From Clostridia bacterium (GTDB lineage Bacteria > Bacillota > Clostridia > Christensenellales > CAG-138), in NCBI GenBank assembly GCA_017438865.1, contig JAFRUN010000064.1, forward strand, positions 1 to 64,000: 64,000 nt of DNA, read 5' to 3'. Of this stretch, positions 27,003-36,001 are shown piece after piece; position 1 is the stretch's first letter, and each line of letters begins with the position of its first letter. Below the pieces are notes generated by a model, which saw only the letters and a program-made list of their open reading frames with translations, searched no databases and was not told the DNA's origin. The position numbers were made by a program, and so were the translations under genes.

Positions 27003-28049
27003 ATGACGCATCCGGTAAAGGTTGGGAACATTCAGATCGGCGGCGGCGCGCCGGTGTCCGTGCAGTCGATGTGCAATACCGACACGCGCGACGTGAACGC
27101 GACGGTCGAACAGATCCTGCGTCTCGAACGGGCGGGCTGTGAGATCGTGCGTGTCGCGGTGTTTGACGAAGCGGCGGCGGAGGCGGTCAAGGGGATCAAA
27201 GAACAGATTCGTATCCCGCTCGTCGCAGACGTGCATTTCAATTACCGGCTGGCGATCCGTGCAGTCGAAAACGGTGCGGACAAGCTGCGCATCAATCCGG
27301 GCAACATCGGTTCCGCAGAACGCGTCCGCATGGTCGCGGACTGCTGCAAAGCGCATTGCGTGCCGATCCGCATCGGCATTAACGGCGGTTCGATCGAAAA
27401 GCAATATCTTGCGATGTACCGCGAAAACCCCGCCGAGGCGATGTGCCGGAGCGCATTGGGGCACGCAAATCTTCTGGAGAATTGCGGCTTTTCGGACATC
27501 GTGCTTTCCCTGAAATGCACGACCGTTTCCGAAACGGTGCACGCGTACCGCATGGCGCAGGCGCGGACGGATTATCCGCTGCATATCGGCATCACCGAGA
27601 CCGGACCGATCGAAACGGGCGTGATCAAATCCGCAGCGGGGCTCGGCGCGCTTTTGCTTTCGGGCATCGGCGACACAATGCGCGTCTCGCTGACCGGCGA
27701 TCCCGTCAAAGAGGTCGAAACGGCGCTTGCGATTTTAAGGGCGTGCGGACTCCGGAAGGACGACGTGGAGATCGTCTCCTGCCCGACCTGCGGACGCACG
27801 CGCTGCGATGTGGAGAAGGCGGCGGCGTATGTCAATGCGCATGTGGCGCACAACCGCGGATATCTGAAGATCGCGGTCATGGGCTGCGCGGTCAACGGCC
27901 CGGGCGAAGCGCGCGAGGCGGACATCGGCGTGGCGTTCGGCGACGGGAACGGCGTCCTGATCAAAAAGGGCGAGATCGCCGGAAGCGGAAGCTATGAGGA
28001 GATTCTGAAGCGTCTGGTCGACGAAGCCAACGCGATTTTAGGGGCATAG
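27003..28049 (+). CDS. ispG: 4-hydroxy-3-methylbut-2-en-1-yl diphosphate synthase
   Basis: 348 residues. IspG is the 4Fe-4S enzyme converting MEcPP to HMBPP in the MEP pathway. The barrel domain shows PVSVQSMCNTDTRDV and LVADVHFNYRLA. Cluster cysteines are in SCPTCGRTRCD near 258-268 and in VMGCAVNGPGEA near 297-308. It starts two bases after the rseP stop, after AGGTTG, and polC follows by two bases. Probably one transcript from uppS or frr to polC. Confidence 0.95.
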   Translation: MTHPVKVGNIQIGGGAPVSVQSMCNTDTRDVNATVEQILRLERAGCEIVRVAVFDEAAAEAVKGIKEQIRIPLVADVHFNYRLAIRAVENGADKLRINPGNIGSAERVRMVADCCKAHCVPIRIGINGGSIEKQYLAMYRENPAEAMCRSALGHANLLENCGFSDIVLSLKCTTVSETVHAYRMAQARTDYPLHIGITETGPIETGVIKSAAGLGALLLSGIGDTMRVSLTGDPVKEVETALAILRACGLRKDDVEIVSCPTCGRTRCDVEKAAAYVNAHVAHNRGYLKIAVMGCAVNGPGEAREADIGVAFGDGNGVLIKKGEIAGSGSYEEILKRLVDEANAILGA

Positions 28050-28050
28050 G

Positions 28051-31000
28051 ATGAAGGATGAACTGAGGGCGGCATACGACGCGGCGCACTTGAAAGCCGA
28101 GTGGCTCACGATCAAAAACGTCTGTCTTTCGCGTGAAACGCAGACGCTGACGGTCACGGCGGAGCGCATCGTCAATCTGGTACCGGCGGAAGCGGTCGTC
28201 GCGTGGGAAGCGGCGATCCGTTCGCTGCTGCCTGCGTATGCCGTGGCGTTCGTGTATCACGACATCGAACAGGAGCGCGCGGTCGTGCAAAGACCTGTTC
28301 CGAAGAAAAAGAACGAGGTCGACGTGCCGCTGCCGGAAAACGGCGTTCTGCTCGGAAAGCCGATTCCCGAGGGCGCGGAGGAGGTTTCGATCTTCGAGCT
28401 GAACGGCGAGGAGGAAACCGCCGCCGTGTTTACGGGACGGCTCGTTTCCGCGGAGATCCGCGACGACTGGTCGATGCGCGTCAAGAAGCCGAACTGCCGC
28501 GTACTGTTCAACGTGACCGACCTCAACGATTCGGTCTACTGCACGGCGAGCTTTCCCGAGGAGTGGCAGGCGGCGCGGTTCGAGCATTGGCTTTCGGAGT
28601 CCGCAAAAAGCGGAAAGGATCTGCGGATCAAAGGCGTCTGCCGCATTGTAAAGAAGACGAATGAACGCAACGTGTATGCGGACGCCGTGGGGATCCTTCC
28701 GCGCGCGCTGCGCACGGACGACGCGGAAGAAAAGCGTGTTGAGCTGCATCTGCACTCGCGCATGTCCACAATGGACGGCATCACGAACCTCACCGAAGCG
28801 TTCCGCACCGCAAAGCGCTGGGGACACAAAGCGCTTGCGATCACCGACCACGGCGTGGTGCAGGCGTTTCCGGAGGCGGCGAAGGCGGCGAAGGCGACCG
28901 GCGTCAAGGCGATCTTCGGCGTGGAGGGATATCTGATCCCCGACTGCGAAGCGATCCCCGCGGACGGCGATTTCACGGTTTTCGATATCGAAACGACGGG
29001 ACTCAAGGCGGACAAATGCGACATCATCGAGATCGGCGCGGTGCGTCTGCACGAGGGCAGGGTTGTCGACCGCTTCCAGTCCTTCATCGACGACGGCACC
29101 GTGATCCCAAAGGAGATCACGGCGCTTACCGGCATCACGCAATCCATGATCGAGGGCGCGCCCGGTACGCGCGAGGTGCTGGAACGCTTCCGCGCGTTTG
29201 CGGAGGGAAGCACGCTCGTCGCGCACAACGCGGCGTTCGACACCGGATTCATCACACATCACGGCGACCGCTTCGGGATCACGTTCCCGATGCCATATGC
29301 CGATACGCTGATGCTGTCGCGCTATCTTCTGCGCGACGCGCTGGAGAACCATAAGCTCGACACGATCTCAAACCATCTGCACATCGACATGGGCAGTCAC
29401 CACCGCGCAGACGACGACGCCAACACCTGCGCGATGATCCTGCTGCACTTTATCGGACTTTTGAAAGCGCGCGGCATCGACCGCATTCCGGTCGTGCCGA
29501 ATACGCATGAGGCGTACCTCAGGCACGCATCGAAGGAAAAACGCGGCACAAATCACATCATCCTGCTTGCGAAAACGCAGAAGGGCATGAAGGATCTGTA
29601 TAAGCTGGTCAGCTGGGCGCATCTCGACTATCTGCATGTGCGTCCGCAGATCCCGAAATCGCTGCTGATGCTGTACCGGAGCGATCTGATCGTCGGTTCC
29701 GCCTGTGAAGCGGGCGAGCTGTTCCGCGCGGTTCTGAACAACGAGCCGCAGGAGAAGATCGAAAAGATCGCCGCGTTCTATGACTATTTCGAGATCCAGC
29801 CGATCGGCAACAACGCGTTTCTGAAGCGCGAGGGAAAGGTCGGAGACGACGACGGACTGCGCGAACTGAACCGCAGGATCGTCGCGCTCGGCGAACAGAT
29901 GGGGAAACCCGTCGCGGCGACCGGAGACGTTCATTTTCTGGAGCCGACCGACGCGATCTATCGCGCGATCCTGATGAGCAAGCAGGGCTTCGAGGATGCG
30001 GAGCAGCAGGCGCCGCTGTACTTCAAGCCGACACAGGAAATGCTCGACGAGTTTGCGTATCTCGGCAAGGAAAAGGCGCACGAGATCGTCATCGACGTGC
30101 CGAACCGGATCGCGGATCTCTGCGGCAACCTCGTTCCGTTCCCGGAGGGGACGCATTCGCCGACGATCGAGAACGCGGAGGAGGAGCTTAAAAGCACCGC
30201 GATCGACCGCGCGCACGAGATCTACGGCGATCCGCTGCCGCCGATCGTGCAGGCGCGTCTTGACAAGGAATTGAACTCCATCATCGGCAACCATTACGCG
30301 TCGCTGTATCTGATGGCGCAGCGGCTCGTCAAGAAGTCGCTTTCGGACGGATACCTCGTCGGCAGCCGCGGCTCCGTCGGTTCGTCGGTGGTCGCTATGC
30401 TTGCGGGCATCACGGAGGTCAACGCGCTTTCGCCGCATTATGTGTGCCCAAACTGCCGGTTCTCGGATTTTGACATCGACCGTGAAAAATACAGCGTCGG
30501 CGCGGATATGCCGGACCGCGCGTGTCCGAAGTGCGGCGCGATGCTGAGAAAAGAGGGCTTCGAGATCCCGTTCGAGGTCTTTCTCGGATTCAAGGGCGAC
30601 AAGGTTCCCGATATCGATCTGAACTTTTCCGGCGAATATCAGCCGGTCGCGCACAAATACGTCGAGGAGATGTTCGGCAAGGGGCACGCGTTCCGCGCGG
30701 GCACGATCTCCGGCCTTGCGGAACGGAAAGCGTTTGAATGCGTGTATTCGTTTGCGGAGGCGACGGGACGAACGTTCTCGTCCGCCGAGGTACAGCGGCT
30801 CGAAAAGGGCTGCGAGGGCGTGAAGGTCACGACCGGACAGCACCCGGGCGGCATCGTTATCGTGCCGCGCGACCATGACGAATACACCGAGGTCTACGAT
30901 TATACGCCGATCCAGTATCCGGCGGACAAGATCGACAAGGACACGATCACCACGCACTTTGACTTCCACGCGATGGACGACCGCCTCGTCAAGCTCGACA

Positions 31001-32064
31001 TTCTCGGACACGACGATCCGACGGCGCTGCATATGCTGGAAAACCTGACCGGTCTGAATCCGCGCACGATCCCGCTTGACGATCCGGATACGCGCATGCT
31101 GTTCTCGACCGTGGAGCCGCTCGGCATCGACCTATCCGGGATCGGCTGTTCTTTGGGCACGCTCGGCGTACCGGAGTTCGGAACGGGCTTCGTGCGGCAG
31201 GTGCTGGAAAACACGCGTCCGACGACGTTCGAGGAGCTGATCCGCATCGCGGGGCTCACGCACGGCACGGACGTATGGCTGAACAACGCCGAACCGCTTG
31301 TAACGGGCGGCATCGCAAAGCTCAGCGAAGTCCTCTGTACGCGCGACGACATCATGAACTATCTGATCGCGCACGGCATGGAGGCGTCGCTGTCGTTCAA
31401 GATCATGGAACGCGTGCGCAAGGGCAAGGGACTGACCGACGAAATGGAGCAGGCGATGACGGACGGCGCGATCCCTCCGTGGTTCATCGATTCGTGCAAG
31501 AAGATCAAGTATATGTTCCCGCGCGGTCACGCCGTCGCATATTCCATGTCGTCCTTCCGCATCGCGTACTACAAGGTGCATTATCCGCTGGCGTTCTATG
31601 CGGTCTATTTCACAGTGCGTGCGGACACGTTCGATATTACGCGCGCTTCGGGCGGACCGGAGGCGGTGAAGCGTCAGATCGACGAGATCGAAAAGGACAG
31701 CAACCCGCAGAAGACCGACAGCGAGAAAAAGAAGGACAAGGAGCTTGTAACGATCCTCGAGCTTGTGTACGAGATGAACCTGCGCGGCATCGAACTGCTG
31801 CCGGTCGACATCTACAAGTCCGACGCGACGAAGTTCCTGATCGAAGGCAACGCGCTAAGACCGCCGTTCGATGCGATCCCCGGCGTCGGCGCGGGGCAGG
31901 CGATCGCGATCTGCGAGCGCAGAAAACCCGGCGTGCGCTATCCGACGATCGAGGATTTCGCAAACGAGACCGGCGCAAACAGCGCGATCGTCACGATGCT
32001 CGAACAATGCGGCGCATTCGGCGATATGCCGAAAAATAAGCAGATATCGCTGTTCGATCTCTGA
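28051..32064 (+). CDS. polC: DNA polymerase III alpha subunit, PolC type
   Basis: 1337 residues, about 100 shorter than Bacillus PolC. This is the Gram-positive replicative polymerase with built-in proofreading. An N-terminal domain and OB fold come first. The PHP domain starts at about 231 (ELHLHSRMSTMDG) and is interrupted by the DEDD exonuclease (FDIETTGL at 311). The polymerase part contains two Cys pairs (CPNC, CPKC) near 799-828 and the catalytic PDIDLNFSG near 853. The C-terminal helix-hairpin region includes IPGVGAGQAI. It is not next to rimP/nusA in this genome segment. Confidence 0.97.
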   Translation: MKDELRAAYDAAHLKAEWLTIKNVCLSRETQTLTVTAERIVNLVPAEAVVAWEAAIRSLLPAYAVAFVYHDIEQERAVVQRPVPKKKNEVDVPLPENGVLLGKPIPEGAEEVSIFELNGEEETAAVFTGRLVSAEIRDDWSMRVKKPNCRVLFNVTDLNDSVYCTASFPEEWQAARFEHWLSESAKSGKDLRIKGVCRIVKKTNERNVYADAVGILPRALRTDDAEEKRVELHLHSRMSTMDGITNLTEAFRTAKRWGHKALAITDHGVVQAFPEAAKAAKATGVKAIFGVEGYLIPDCEAIPADGDFTVFDIETTGLKADKCDIIEIGAVRLHEGRVVDRFQSFIDDGTVIPKEITALTGITQSMIEGAPGTREVLERFRAFAEGSTLVAHNAAFDTGFITHHGDRFGITFPMPYADTLMLSRYLLRDALENHKLDTISNHLHIDMGSHHRADDDANTCAMILLHFIGLLKARGIDRIPVVPNTHEAYLRHASKEKRGTNHIILLAKTQKGMKDLYKLVSWAHLDYLHVRPQIPKSLLMLYRSDLIVGSACEAGELFRAVLNNEPQEKIEKIAAFYDYFEIQPIGNNAFLKREGKVGDDDGLRELNRRIVALGEQMGKPVAATGDVHFLEPTDAIYRAILMSKQGFEDAEQQAPLYFKPTQEMLDEFAYLGKEKAHEIVIDVPNRIADLCGNLVPFPEGTHSPTIENAEEELKSTAIDRAHEIYGDPLPPIVQARLDKELNSIIGNHYASLYLMAQRLVKKSLSDGYLVGSRGSVGSSVVAMLAGITEVNALSPHYVCPNCRFSDFDIDREKYSVGADMPDRACPKCGAMLRKEGFEIPFEVFLGFKGDKVPDIDLNFSGEYQPVAHKYVEEMFGKGHAFRAGTISGLAERKAFECVYSFAEATGRTFSSAEVQRLEKGCEGVKVTTGQHPGGIVIVPRDHDEYTEVYDYTPIQYPADKIDKDTITTHFDFHAMDDRLVKLDILGHDDPTALHMLENLTGLNPRTIPLDDPDTRMLFSTVEPLGIDLSGIGCSLGTLGVPEFGTGFVRQVLENTRPTTFEELIRIAGLTHGTDVWLNNAEPLVTGGIAKLSEVLCTRDDIMNYLIAHGMEASLSFKIMERVRKGKGLTDEMEQAMTDGAIPPWFIDSCKKIKYMFPRGHAVAYSMSSFRIAYYKVHYPLAFYAVYFTVRADTFDITRASGGPEAVKRQIDEIEKDSNPQKTDSEKKKDKELVTILELVYEMNLRGIELLPVDIYKSDATKFLIEGNALRPPFDAIPGVGAGQAIAICERRKPGVRYPTIEDFANETGANSAIVTMLEQCGAFGDMPKNKQISLFDL

Positions 32065-32096
32065 CGGAAACGATATCGGATCCGGTCGAAAACGGA

Positions 32097-32125
32097 TTGA
32101 CAAAACGGTCGTTATGTGATAAAAT
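32097..32125 (+). promoter_or_regulatory. Consensus sigma-A promoter for the 34-residue peptide
   Basis: Perfect -35 TTGACA at 32097-32102, 17-nt spacer, -10 TAAAAT at 32120-32125. Its leader can form two mutually exclusive hairpins, GGGCA/TGCCC (32139-32154) and CCCG/CGGG (32152-32163), the second abutting the ribosome-binding site. Confidence 0.9.
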
Positions 32126-32171
32126 ACACTATCAGCAAGGGCATCTGCGTGCCCGAAAACGGGAGGGCAAC

Positions 32172-32276
32172 ATGGAACAGTACGAAAAACCCTGCATGGA
32201 AGTCATCGACATGGGCGAGGACGTCATTGTCGTAAGCGGCTGCAGCGATTTCTGCATGGAGACGCCCGGATTCTGA
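32172..32276 (+). CDS. 34-residue peptide of unknown function, monocistronic
   Basis: The ORF starts at ATG 32172, after GGGAGGG at 32161-32167, and encodes MEQYEKPCMEVIDMG... with a YEKP-ME-V start, a hydrophobic EDVIVVSG core and cysteines at 8, 24 and 28. From memory, the N-terminal Y-KP-ME-V pattern followed by D-VI--SG recurs in very short clostridial peptides of unknown role, often left unannotated. It could be a leader-core peptide (a RiPP-like precursor) or a signalling or membrane-associated peptide; no maturation enzyme lies nearby. The consensus promoter, ribosome-binding site and terminator argue strongly for expression. Confidence 0.75.
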   Translation: MEQYEKPCMEVIDMGEDVIVVSGCSDFCMETPGF

Positions 32277-32310
32277 CGCACGGAACCGTTCGTTGTTTTG
32301 AGATTAAATG

Positions 32311-32342
32311 CGGTATGCGATGTTTCGCATACCGTTTTTCTT
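32311..32342 (+). terminator. Intrinsic terminator after the 34-residue peptide
   Basis: Perfect 9-bp stem CGGTATGCG (32311-32319) / CGCATACCG (32326-32334), 6-nt loop, then TTTTTCTTTT. Confidence 0.93.
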
Positions 32343-32405
32343 TTCTCAGGAGAATGCATCGGATGATATATCATGCAAAGATGCGCTTTTTATGCAATTC
32401 GCTTC

Positions 32406-32434
32406 TTGACTTTGCATGAAAATACGTTTACAAT
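32406..32434 (+). promoter_or_regulatory. Sigma-A promoter for rny, with a long leader
   Basis: -35 TTGACT at 32406-32411, 17-nt spacer, -10 TACAAT at 32429-32434. About 170 nt of untranslated leader follow, with small hairpins such as GCACT/AGTGC around 32450 and a CGCG-type stem around 32510. Nothing coding is seen in the leader. Confidence 0.75.
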
Positions 32435-32613
32435 ATTATCGAGTAATCCTGCACTGCCAAGTGCGTTCATCATAGTTATTGAAAGATAGATTTGCGGAAC
32501 GCTTTGCCGCGCGATCGCTGCGCGTGAAACCTTCTCGAAAAACTTGAATCGATTATGTGAAATAGCCGGGCAGTACGCTCGGTTATATTTATTATAGATT
32601 GGAGTAGAATATC

Positions 32614-34164
32614 GTGGACTGGTTGCACTACGTATTGCTCGGCGCCGGGGCTGTCGTCGGCGCGGCGATCGGGATCGTGATCGGCTTCTTCTATCGGAAA
32701 AACGTCGCGGAGGCAAAGGTCGAAAAGGCCGAGGACACCGTGAAGCGTCTGTACGATGAAGCCCAGAAGAAGGCCGAAGAGATCCGCAAGGAAAAAGTAC
32801 TGGAAGCAAAGGACGAAGCATATAAGATCCGCAGCGAAGCCGAAAAGGAAGTCCGGGAACGCCGGAACGAGATCAAGCAGAACGAGCGCCGGCTGTTCCA
32901 GCGCGAGGAATCGCTGGATAAGAAACTGGAAGGCGTTGAAGCCCGTGAACAGCAGCTGAACGAGCGTACCAAAAAGCTCGACAAGCTCGAAGACGAGATC
33001 AACGCGCTGTATAAAAAGCAGGAAGAGGAGCTGGAACGCATTTCCGGCGTCACGCTCGACGAGGCGAAGACCATGGTGCTCGACCGCGCCGAACAGGAAG
33101 CGAAGCACGAAGCGGCGGTCATGCTCAGAGAGATCGAGCAGCGCACGAAGGAAGAAGCCGACAAGCGCGCAAGGAACATCGTATCGCTGGCGATCCAGCG
33201 CTGCGCCGCGGATCACGTCGCGGAAGCGACCGTGTCCGTCGTGCCGCTGCCCAACGATGAAATGAAGGGCCGCATCATCGGCCGCGAAGGACGCAACATC
33301 CGCGCGCTTGAAACGGCGACCGGCGTCGATCTGATCATCGACGATACGCCGGAAGCGGTCATCCTGTCCGCGTTTGATCCGGTGCGCAGAGAGATCGCGC
33401 GCATCAGTCTGGAAAAGCTGATCATGGACGGACGCATCCATCCCGCGCGCATTGAGGAAATGGTCGAAAAGGCGCGCAAGGAAGTCGATCAGACGATCCG
33501 CGAAGCGGGCGAAGCCGCCGTTCTCGAAGTCGGCGTACACGGCCTGCATCACGAGCTGATCCGCTACCTCGGCAGAATGAAGTACCGCACGAGCTACGGT
33601 CAGAACGTGCTGCGGCACTCGATCGAGGTCGCGCACCTCGCCGGCATCATGGCAAGCGAGATCGGCGCGAACGTCGCGCTTGCGAAGCGGGCGGGCCTTC
33701 TGCACGACATCGGCAAGTCCATCGACCACGAGGTCGAGGGCAGCCACGCGCAGATCGGCGCGGACCTGGCGAAGAAGTATCGCGAGAACAATGCGGTCAT
33801 CCACTGCATCATGGCGCACCACGGCGACGTCGATCCCAACTCGATCGAAGCGGTGCTCGTGCAGGCGGCGGACGCGATCTCGGCGGCAAGACCGGGCGCG
33901 CGGCGTGAAACGCTGGAAGCGTATATCAAGCGCCTCGAGAAGCTCGAGGAGATCGCAAACTCGTTCGATGGCGTCGATTACTCCTACGCGATCCAGGCGG
34001 GCCGCGAGGTTCGCATCATCGTCAAGCCCGAGCGCGTCAGCGACACCGAGACCGTCATCATGGCGAAGGACATCGCAAAGCGCATCGAAAGCGAGCTCGA
34101 GTATCCGGGACAGATCAAGGTCAACGTCATCCGCGAGACACGCACGGTCGATTACGCAAAATAA
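32614..34164 (+). CDS. rny: Ribonuclease Y
   Basis: 516 residues starting at GTG 32614. RNase Y is the membrane-anchored endonuclease that starts mRNA decay in many Firmicutes. One N-terminal transmembrane helix (about 4-27) is followed by a long coiled coil (about 30-190), a KH domain with [15 protein letters not shown] near 220-234, and an HD domain with [10 protein letters not shown] near 364-373. The start has an ATTGGAG ribosome-binding site at usable spacing. All key residues look intact. Confidence 0.96.
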   Translation: MDWLHYVLLGAGAVVGAAIGIVIGFFYRKNVAEAKVEKAEDTVKRLYDEAQKKAEEIRKEKVLEAKDEAYKIRSEAEKEVRERRNEIKQNERRLFQREESLDKKLEGVEAREQQLNERTKKLDKLEDEINALYKKQEEELERISGVTLDEAKTMVLDRAEQEAKHEAAVMLREIEQRTKEEADKRARNIVSLAIQRCAADHVAEATVSVVPLPNDEMKGRIIGREGRNIRALETATGVDLIIDDTPEAVILSAFDPVRREIARISLEKLIMDGRIHPARIEEMVEKARKEVDQTIREAGEAAVLEVGVHGLHHELIRYLGRMKYRTSYGQNVLRHSIEVAHLAGIMASEIGANVALAKRAGLLHDIGKSIDHEVEGSHAQIGADLAKKYRENNAVIHCIMAHHGDVDPNSIEAVLVQAADAISAARPGARRETLEAYIKRLEKLEEIANSFDGVDYSYAIQAGREVRIIVKPERVSDTETVIMAKDIAKRIESELEYPGQIKVNVIRETRTVDYAK

Positions 34165-34171
34165 AAAGCAC

Positions 34172-34199
34172 GGGGCAGAGCGATCTGCCCCTTTCTTTC
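34172..34199 (+). terminator. Intrinsic terminator after rny
   Basis: Perfect 8-bp stem GGGGCAGA (34172-34179) / TCTGCCCC (34184-34191), GCGA loop, TTTCTTTC. Confidence 0.85.
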
Positions 34200-34211
34200 G
34201 GAGGGAGATCA

Positions 34212-35138
34212 ATGAAGTTTTACGCGGCAGACGCGCATTGCGATTACCTGTTCGGCGCGATGGAATACGGCTGGACGATCGACACGCAGAAGCGGAACCA
34301 GACGATCACACTTGAGAATCTCAAAAGGGGCGGCGTTGCGCTGCAGTTCCTTGCGGCGTGGTCGGATACGACGCTCAAGGTCCCGCCGCTCGAGCAGGTG
34401 CTGATCATGATCGACCGGTATCATACCATGCTCGAAACGCATACGGAACTCGTGCGGCTCACAAAGGACTTCGATCCCGCTTCCGGCAGGATCGCCGCGG
34501 TGCTTGCGGTCGAGGGCGCGGAGTGCCTCGGGGCGTCGCCTTCCATCCTGCGCGATCTGTACCGCCTCGGTGTGCGCGCCATGACCTTTACCTGGAATTC
34601 GGACAACGAGCTTGCGGGCGCGGGGCAGGGAAAGAAGCGCCGCGGACTGTCCGCCGCGGGGCGTGAGATTCTCAAAGAGATGAACCGCCTCGGCATCGCG
34701 TTCGACGTATCGCATTTAAGTGACGAAGGCATCGAGGACGCGCTGGCGTACAGCTCGCAGCCGATCTTCGCTTCGCATTCGAACTGCCGGCAGCTTCTGA
34801 ACGCGCCGCGCTGCCTCCCGGACGAATACATCCGTGCGATCGCCCAAAAAGGCGGCGTCGTCGGGATCAATTTCTACGGTCCGCAGCTGACGGAATCCGG
34901 TCATGCCGTGATCCGGGACATCGTGCGGCACATCGCGCACGCAGTTTCGGTCGCGGGCGTCGGTCACGTCTGCATCGGCTCGGATTTCGACGGCATGCAG
35001 CGCTATCCGAAGGACCTCAAAAATCCGTCCGACCTGCCCGCGCTGTTCGATGCGCTTCTTTCGGAAGGATTCAGTCCTGCCGAGGTCGAGCGCATCGCGT
35101 ATAAAAACCTGCGCGATTATATCGTGCAATTCCTGTGA
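34212..35138 (+). CDS. M19 family membrane-dipeptidase-type peptidase
   Basis: 308 residues. M19 (renal dipeptidase) enzymes are binuclear zinc hydrolases of dipeptides, including D-amino-acid ones. The metal motif HCD is at 9-11, the bridging glutamate in VEGAECLG near 98, histidines in the ASHSNCRQ region near 195, and the IGSDFDGM segment near 256. No signal peptide, so it acts in the cytoplasm, plausibly on wall- or diet-derived dipeptides. GGAGG precedes the start. Confidence 0.9.
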   Translation: MKFYAADAHCDYLFGAMEYGWTIDTQKRNQTITLENLKRGGVALQFLAAWSDTTLKVPPLEQVLIMIDRYHTMLETHTELVRLTKDFDPASGRIAAVLAVEGAECLGASPSILRDLYRLGVRAMTFTWNSDNELAGAGQGKKRRGLSAAGREILKEMNRLGIAFDVSHLSDEGIEDALAYSSQPIFASHSNCRQLLNAPRCLPDEYIRAIAQKGGVVGINFYGPQLTESGHAVIRDIVRHIAHAVSVAGVGHVCIGSDFDGMQRYPKDLKNPSDLPALFDALLSEGFSPAEVERIAYKNLRDYIVQFL

Positions 35139-35153
35139 GCGCACAAAAAACAC

Positions 35154-35182
35154 TTGCAATTTACCGGCGTCTGTGTTATGAT
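35154..35182 (+). promoter_or_regulatory. Sigma-A promoter for tRNA-Trp
   Basis: -35 TTGCAA at 35154-35159, 17-nt spacer, -10 TATGAT at 35177-35182; transcription would start about 12 nt before the tRNA. Confidence 0.75.
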
Positions 35183-35200
35183 ACCGCTTGCAAACCGAAT

Positions 35201-35274
35201 AGGGGCATGATGTAATGGTAACATAGCGGTCTCCAAAACCGTTCTTGAGGGTTCGAGTCCTTCTGCCCCTGCCA
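35201..35274 (+). tRNA. tRNA-Trp (anticodon CCA)
   Basis: Acceptor stem AGGGGCA (35201-35207) pairs with TGCCCCT (35264-35270). The anticodon loop CTCCAAA gives anticodon CCA, and the T arm is GAGGG-TTCGAGT-CCTTC. The 3' CCA is encoded at 35272-35274. It stands alone, with its own promoter and terminator. Confidence 0.97.
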
Positions 35275-35276
35275 CG

Positions 35277-35313
35277 TCGTCGCGGGCTTCGCTTAGCTCG
35301 CGACGATTTTTTT
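35277..35313 (+). terminator. Intrinsic terminator after tRNA-Trp
   Basis: Stem TCGTCGCGGGC (35277-35287) / GCTCGCGACGA (35296-35306; one G-T pair), 8-nt loop, run of seven T. Confidence 0.9.
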
Positions 35314-35467
35314 ATTTCACAAAGAAACCGTCGCGTCATCCTGCTTCGCCGCTCCTCCTTTCCGCATGCGATCACGCTTGCTGCGTCTGCTCGGTTGTAA
35401 ACGCCCTCGCAACGCCTTCGCTGCGCTATCAATCGCCTGCGGGGATTGCGCTTGCGGCGCAGAATGG

Positions 35468-35496
35468 TTGAAAACCGTCGGGTTATCGGGTATAAT
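35468..35496 (+). promoter_or_regulatory. Sigma-A promoter for the GNAT gene
   Basis: -35 TTGAAA at 35468-35473, 17-nt spacer, perfect -10 TATAAT at 35491-35496. The 150 nt between the tRNA terminator and this promoter are GC-rich; I see no feature in them. Confidence 0.85.
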
Positions 35497-35523
35497 GAAG
35501 CATCATAAACGTTGGAGATTCGT

Positions 35524-35997
35524 ATGGAAATCACGCTGAAGCCCATGACGCGGGAGATGTATCACCGCTATCTCAAAGAATACGAGAACAGTCCGGAGTT
35601 GTTTTTCGATCCGTCGAAATGCGTTCCGTATGTCTATGATCGGGATGCGGTCGACCGCTATGTGCAGCATCAGATCGATCTCCGGCGAGTACCGCTTGCG
35701 ATCATGCTCGGCGACGAGATCGTCGGCGAGATCGTGTTGAAAAACATCGAGGATCGCAAGTGCGCAGCGATGGGGCTTTGCCTGAAAGGCGCCGCATACA
35801 AGGATCGCGGGATCGGGACGCAGGCGGAGCGGCTGGCGGTGCAGTATGTGTTTTATGAGCTGGACATTCCGACGCTTTACGCCGATTCGATCCGGCCGAA
35901 CACGCGCAGCCAGCACGTTCTGGAAAAGGTCGGGTTTACGCTGACCGGCGAGGATGAACAATTCAAGTACTATCGGATCGACCGACCGGAGGGATAA
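35524..35997 (+). CDS. GNAT family N-acetyltransferase
   Basis: 157 residues from ATG 35524 with GGAG upstream; a TTG at 35512 is less likely. GNAT proteins transfer acetyl groups from acetyl-CoA. The acetyl-CoA binding motif is in YKDRGIGTQAERLAVQY around 95-111, and the RPNTRSQHVLEKVGF C-terminal motif is typical of the RimJ/RimL-like branch. The substrate is unknown. Confidence 0.85.
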   Translation: MEITLKPMTREMYHRYLKEYENSPELFFDPSKCVPYVYDRDAVDRYVQHQIDLRRVPLAIMLGDEIVGEIVLKNIEDRKCAAMGLCLKGAAYKDRGIGTQAERLAVQYVFYELDIPTLYADSIRPNTRSQHVLEKVGFTLTGEDEQFKYYRIDRPEG

Positions 35998-36001
35998 CGG
36001 C

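Noticed and set aside
29368..31032. 554-codon open frame on the minus strand inside polC
   Set aside because: Shadow of polC; no protein motifs, no ribosome-binding site or promoter.
32172..32276. Firm call of a lanthipeptide or sactipeptide precursor
   Set aside because: Three cysteines are present, but no LanM/LanB, radical SAM maturase or peptidase-transporter is nearby; the YgiQ protein is 20 kb away and of another family.
35201..35520. Integrative element at tRNA-Trp
   Set aside because: No integrase, no duplicated tRNA 3' end and only housekeeping-type genes follow.
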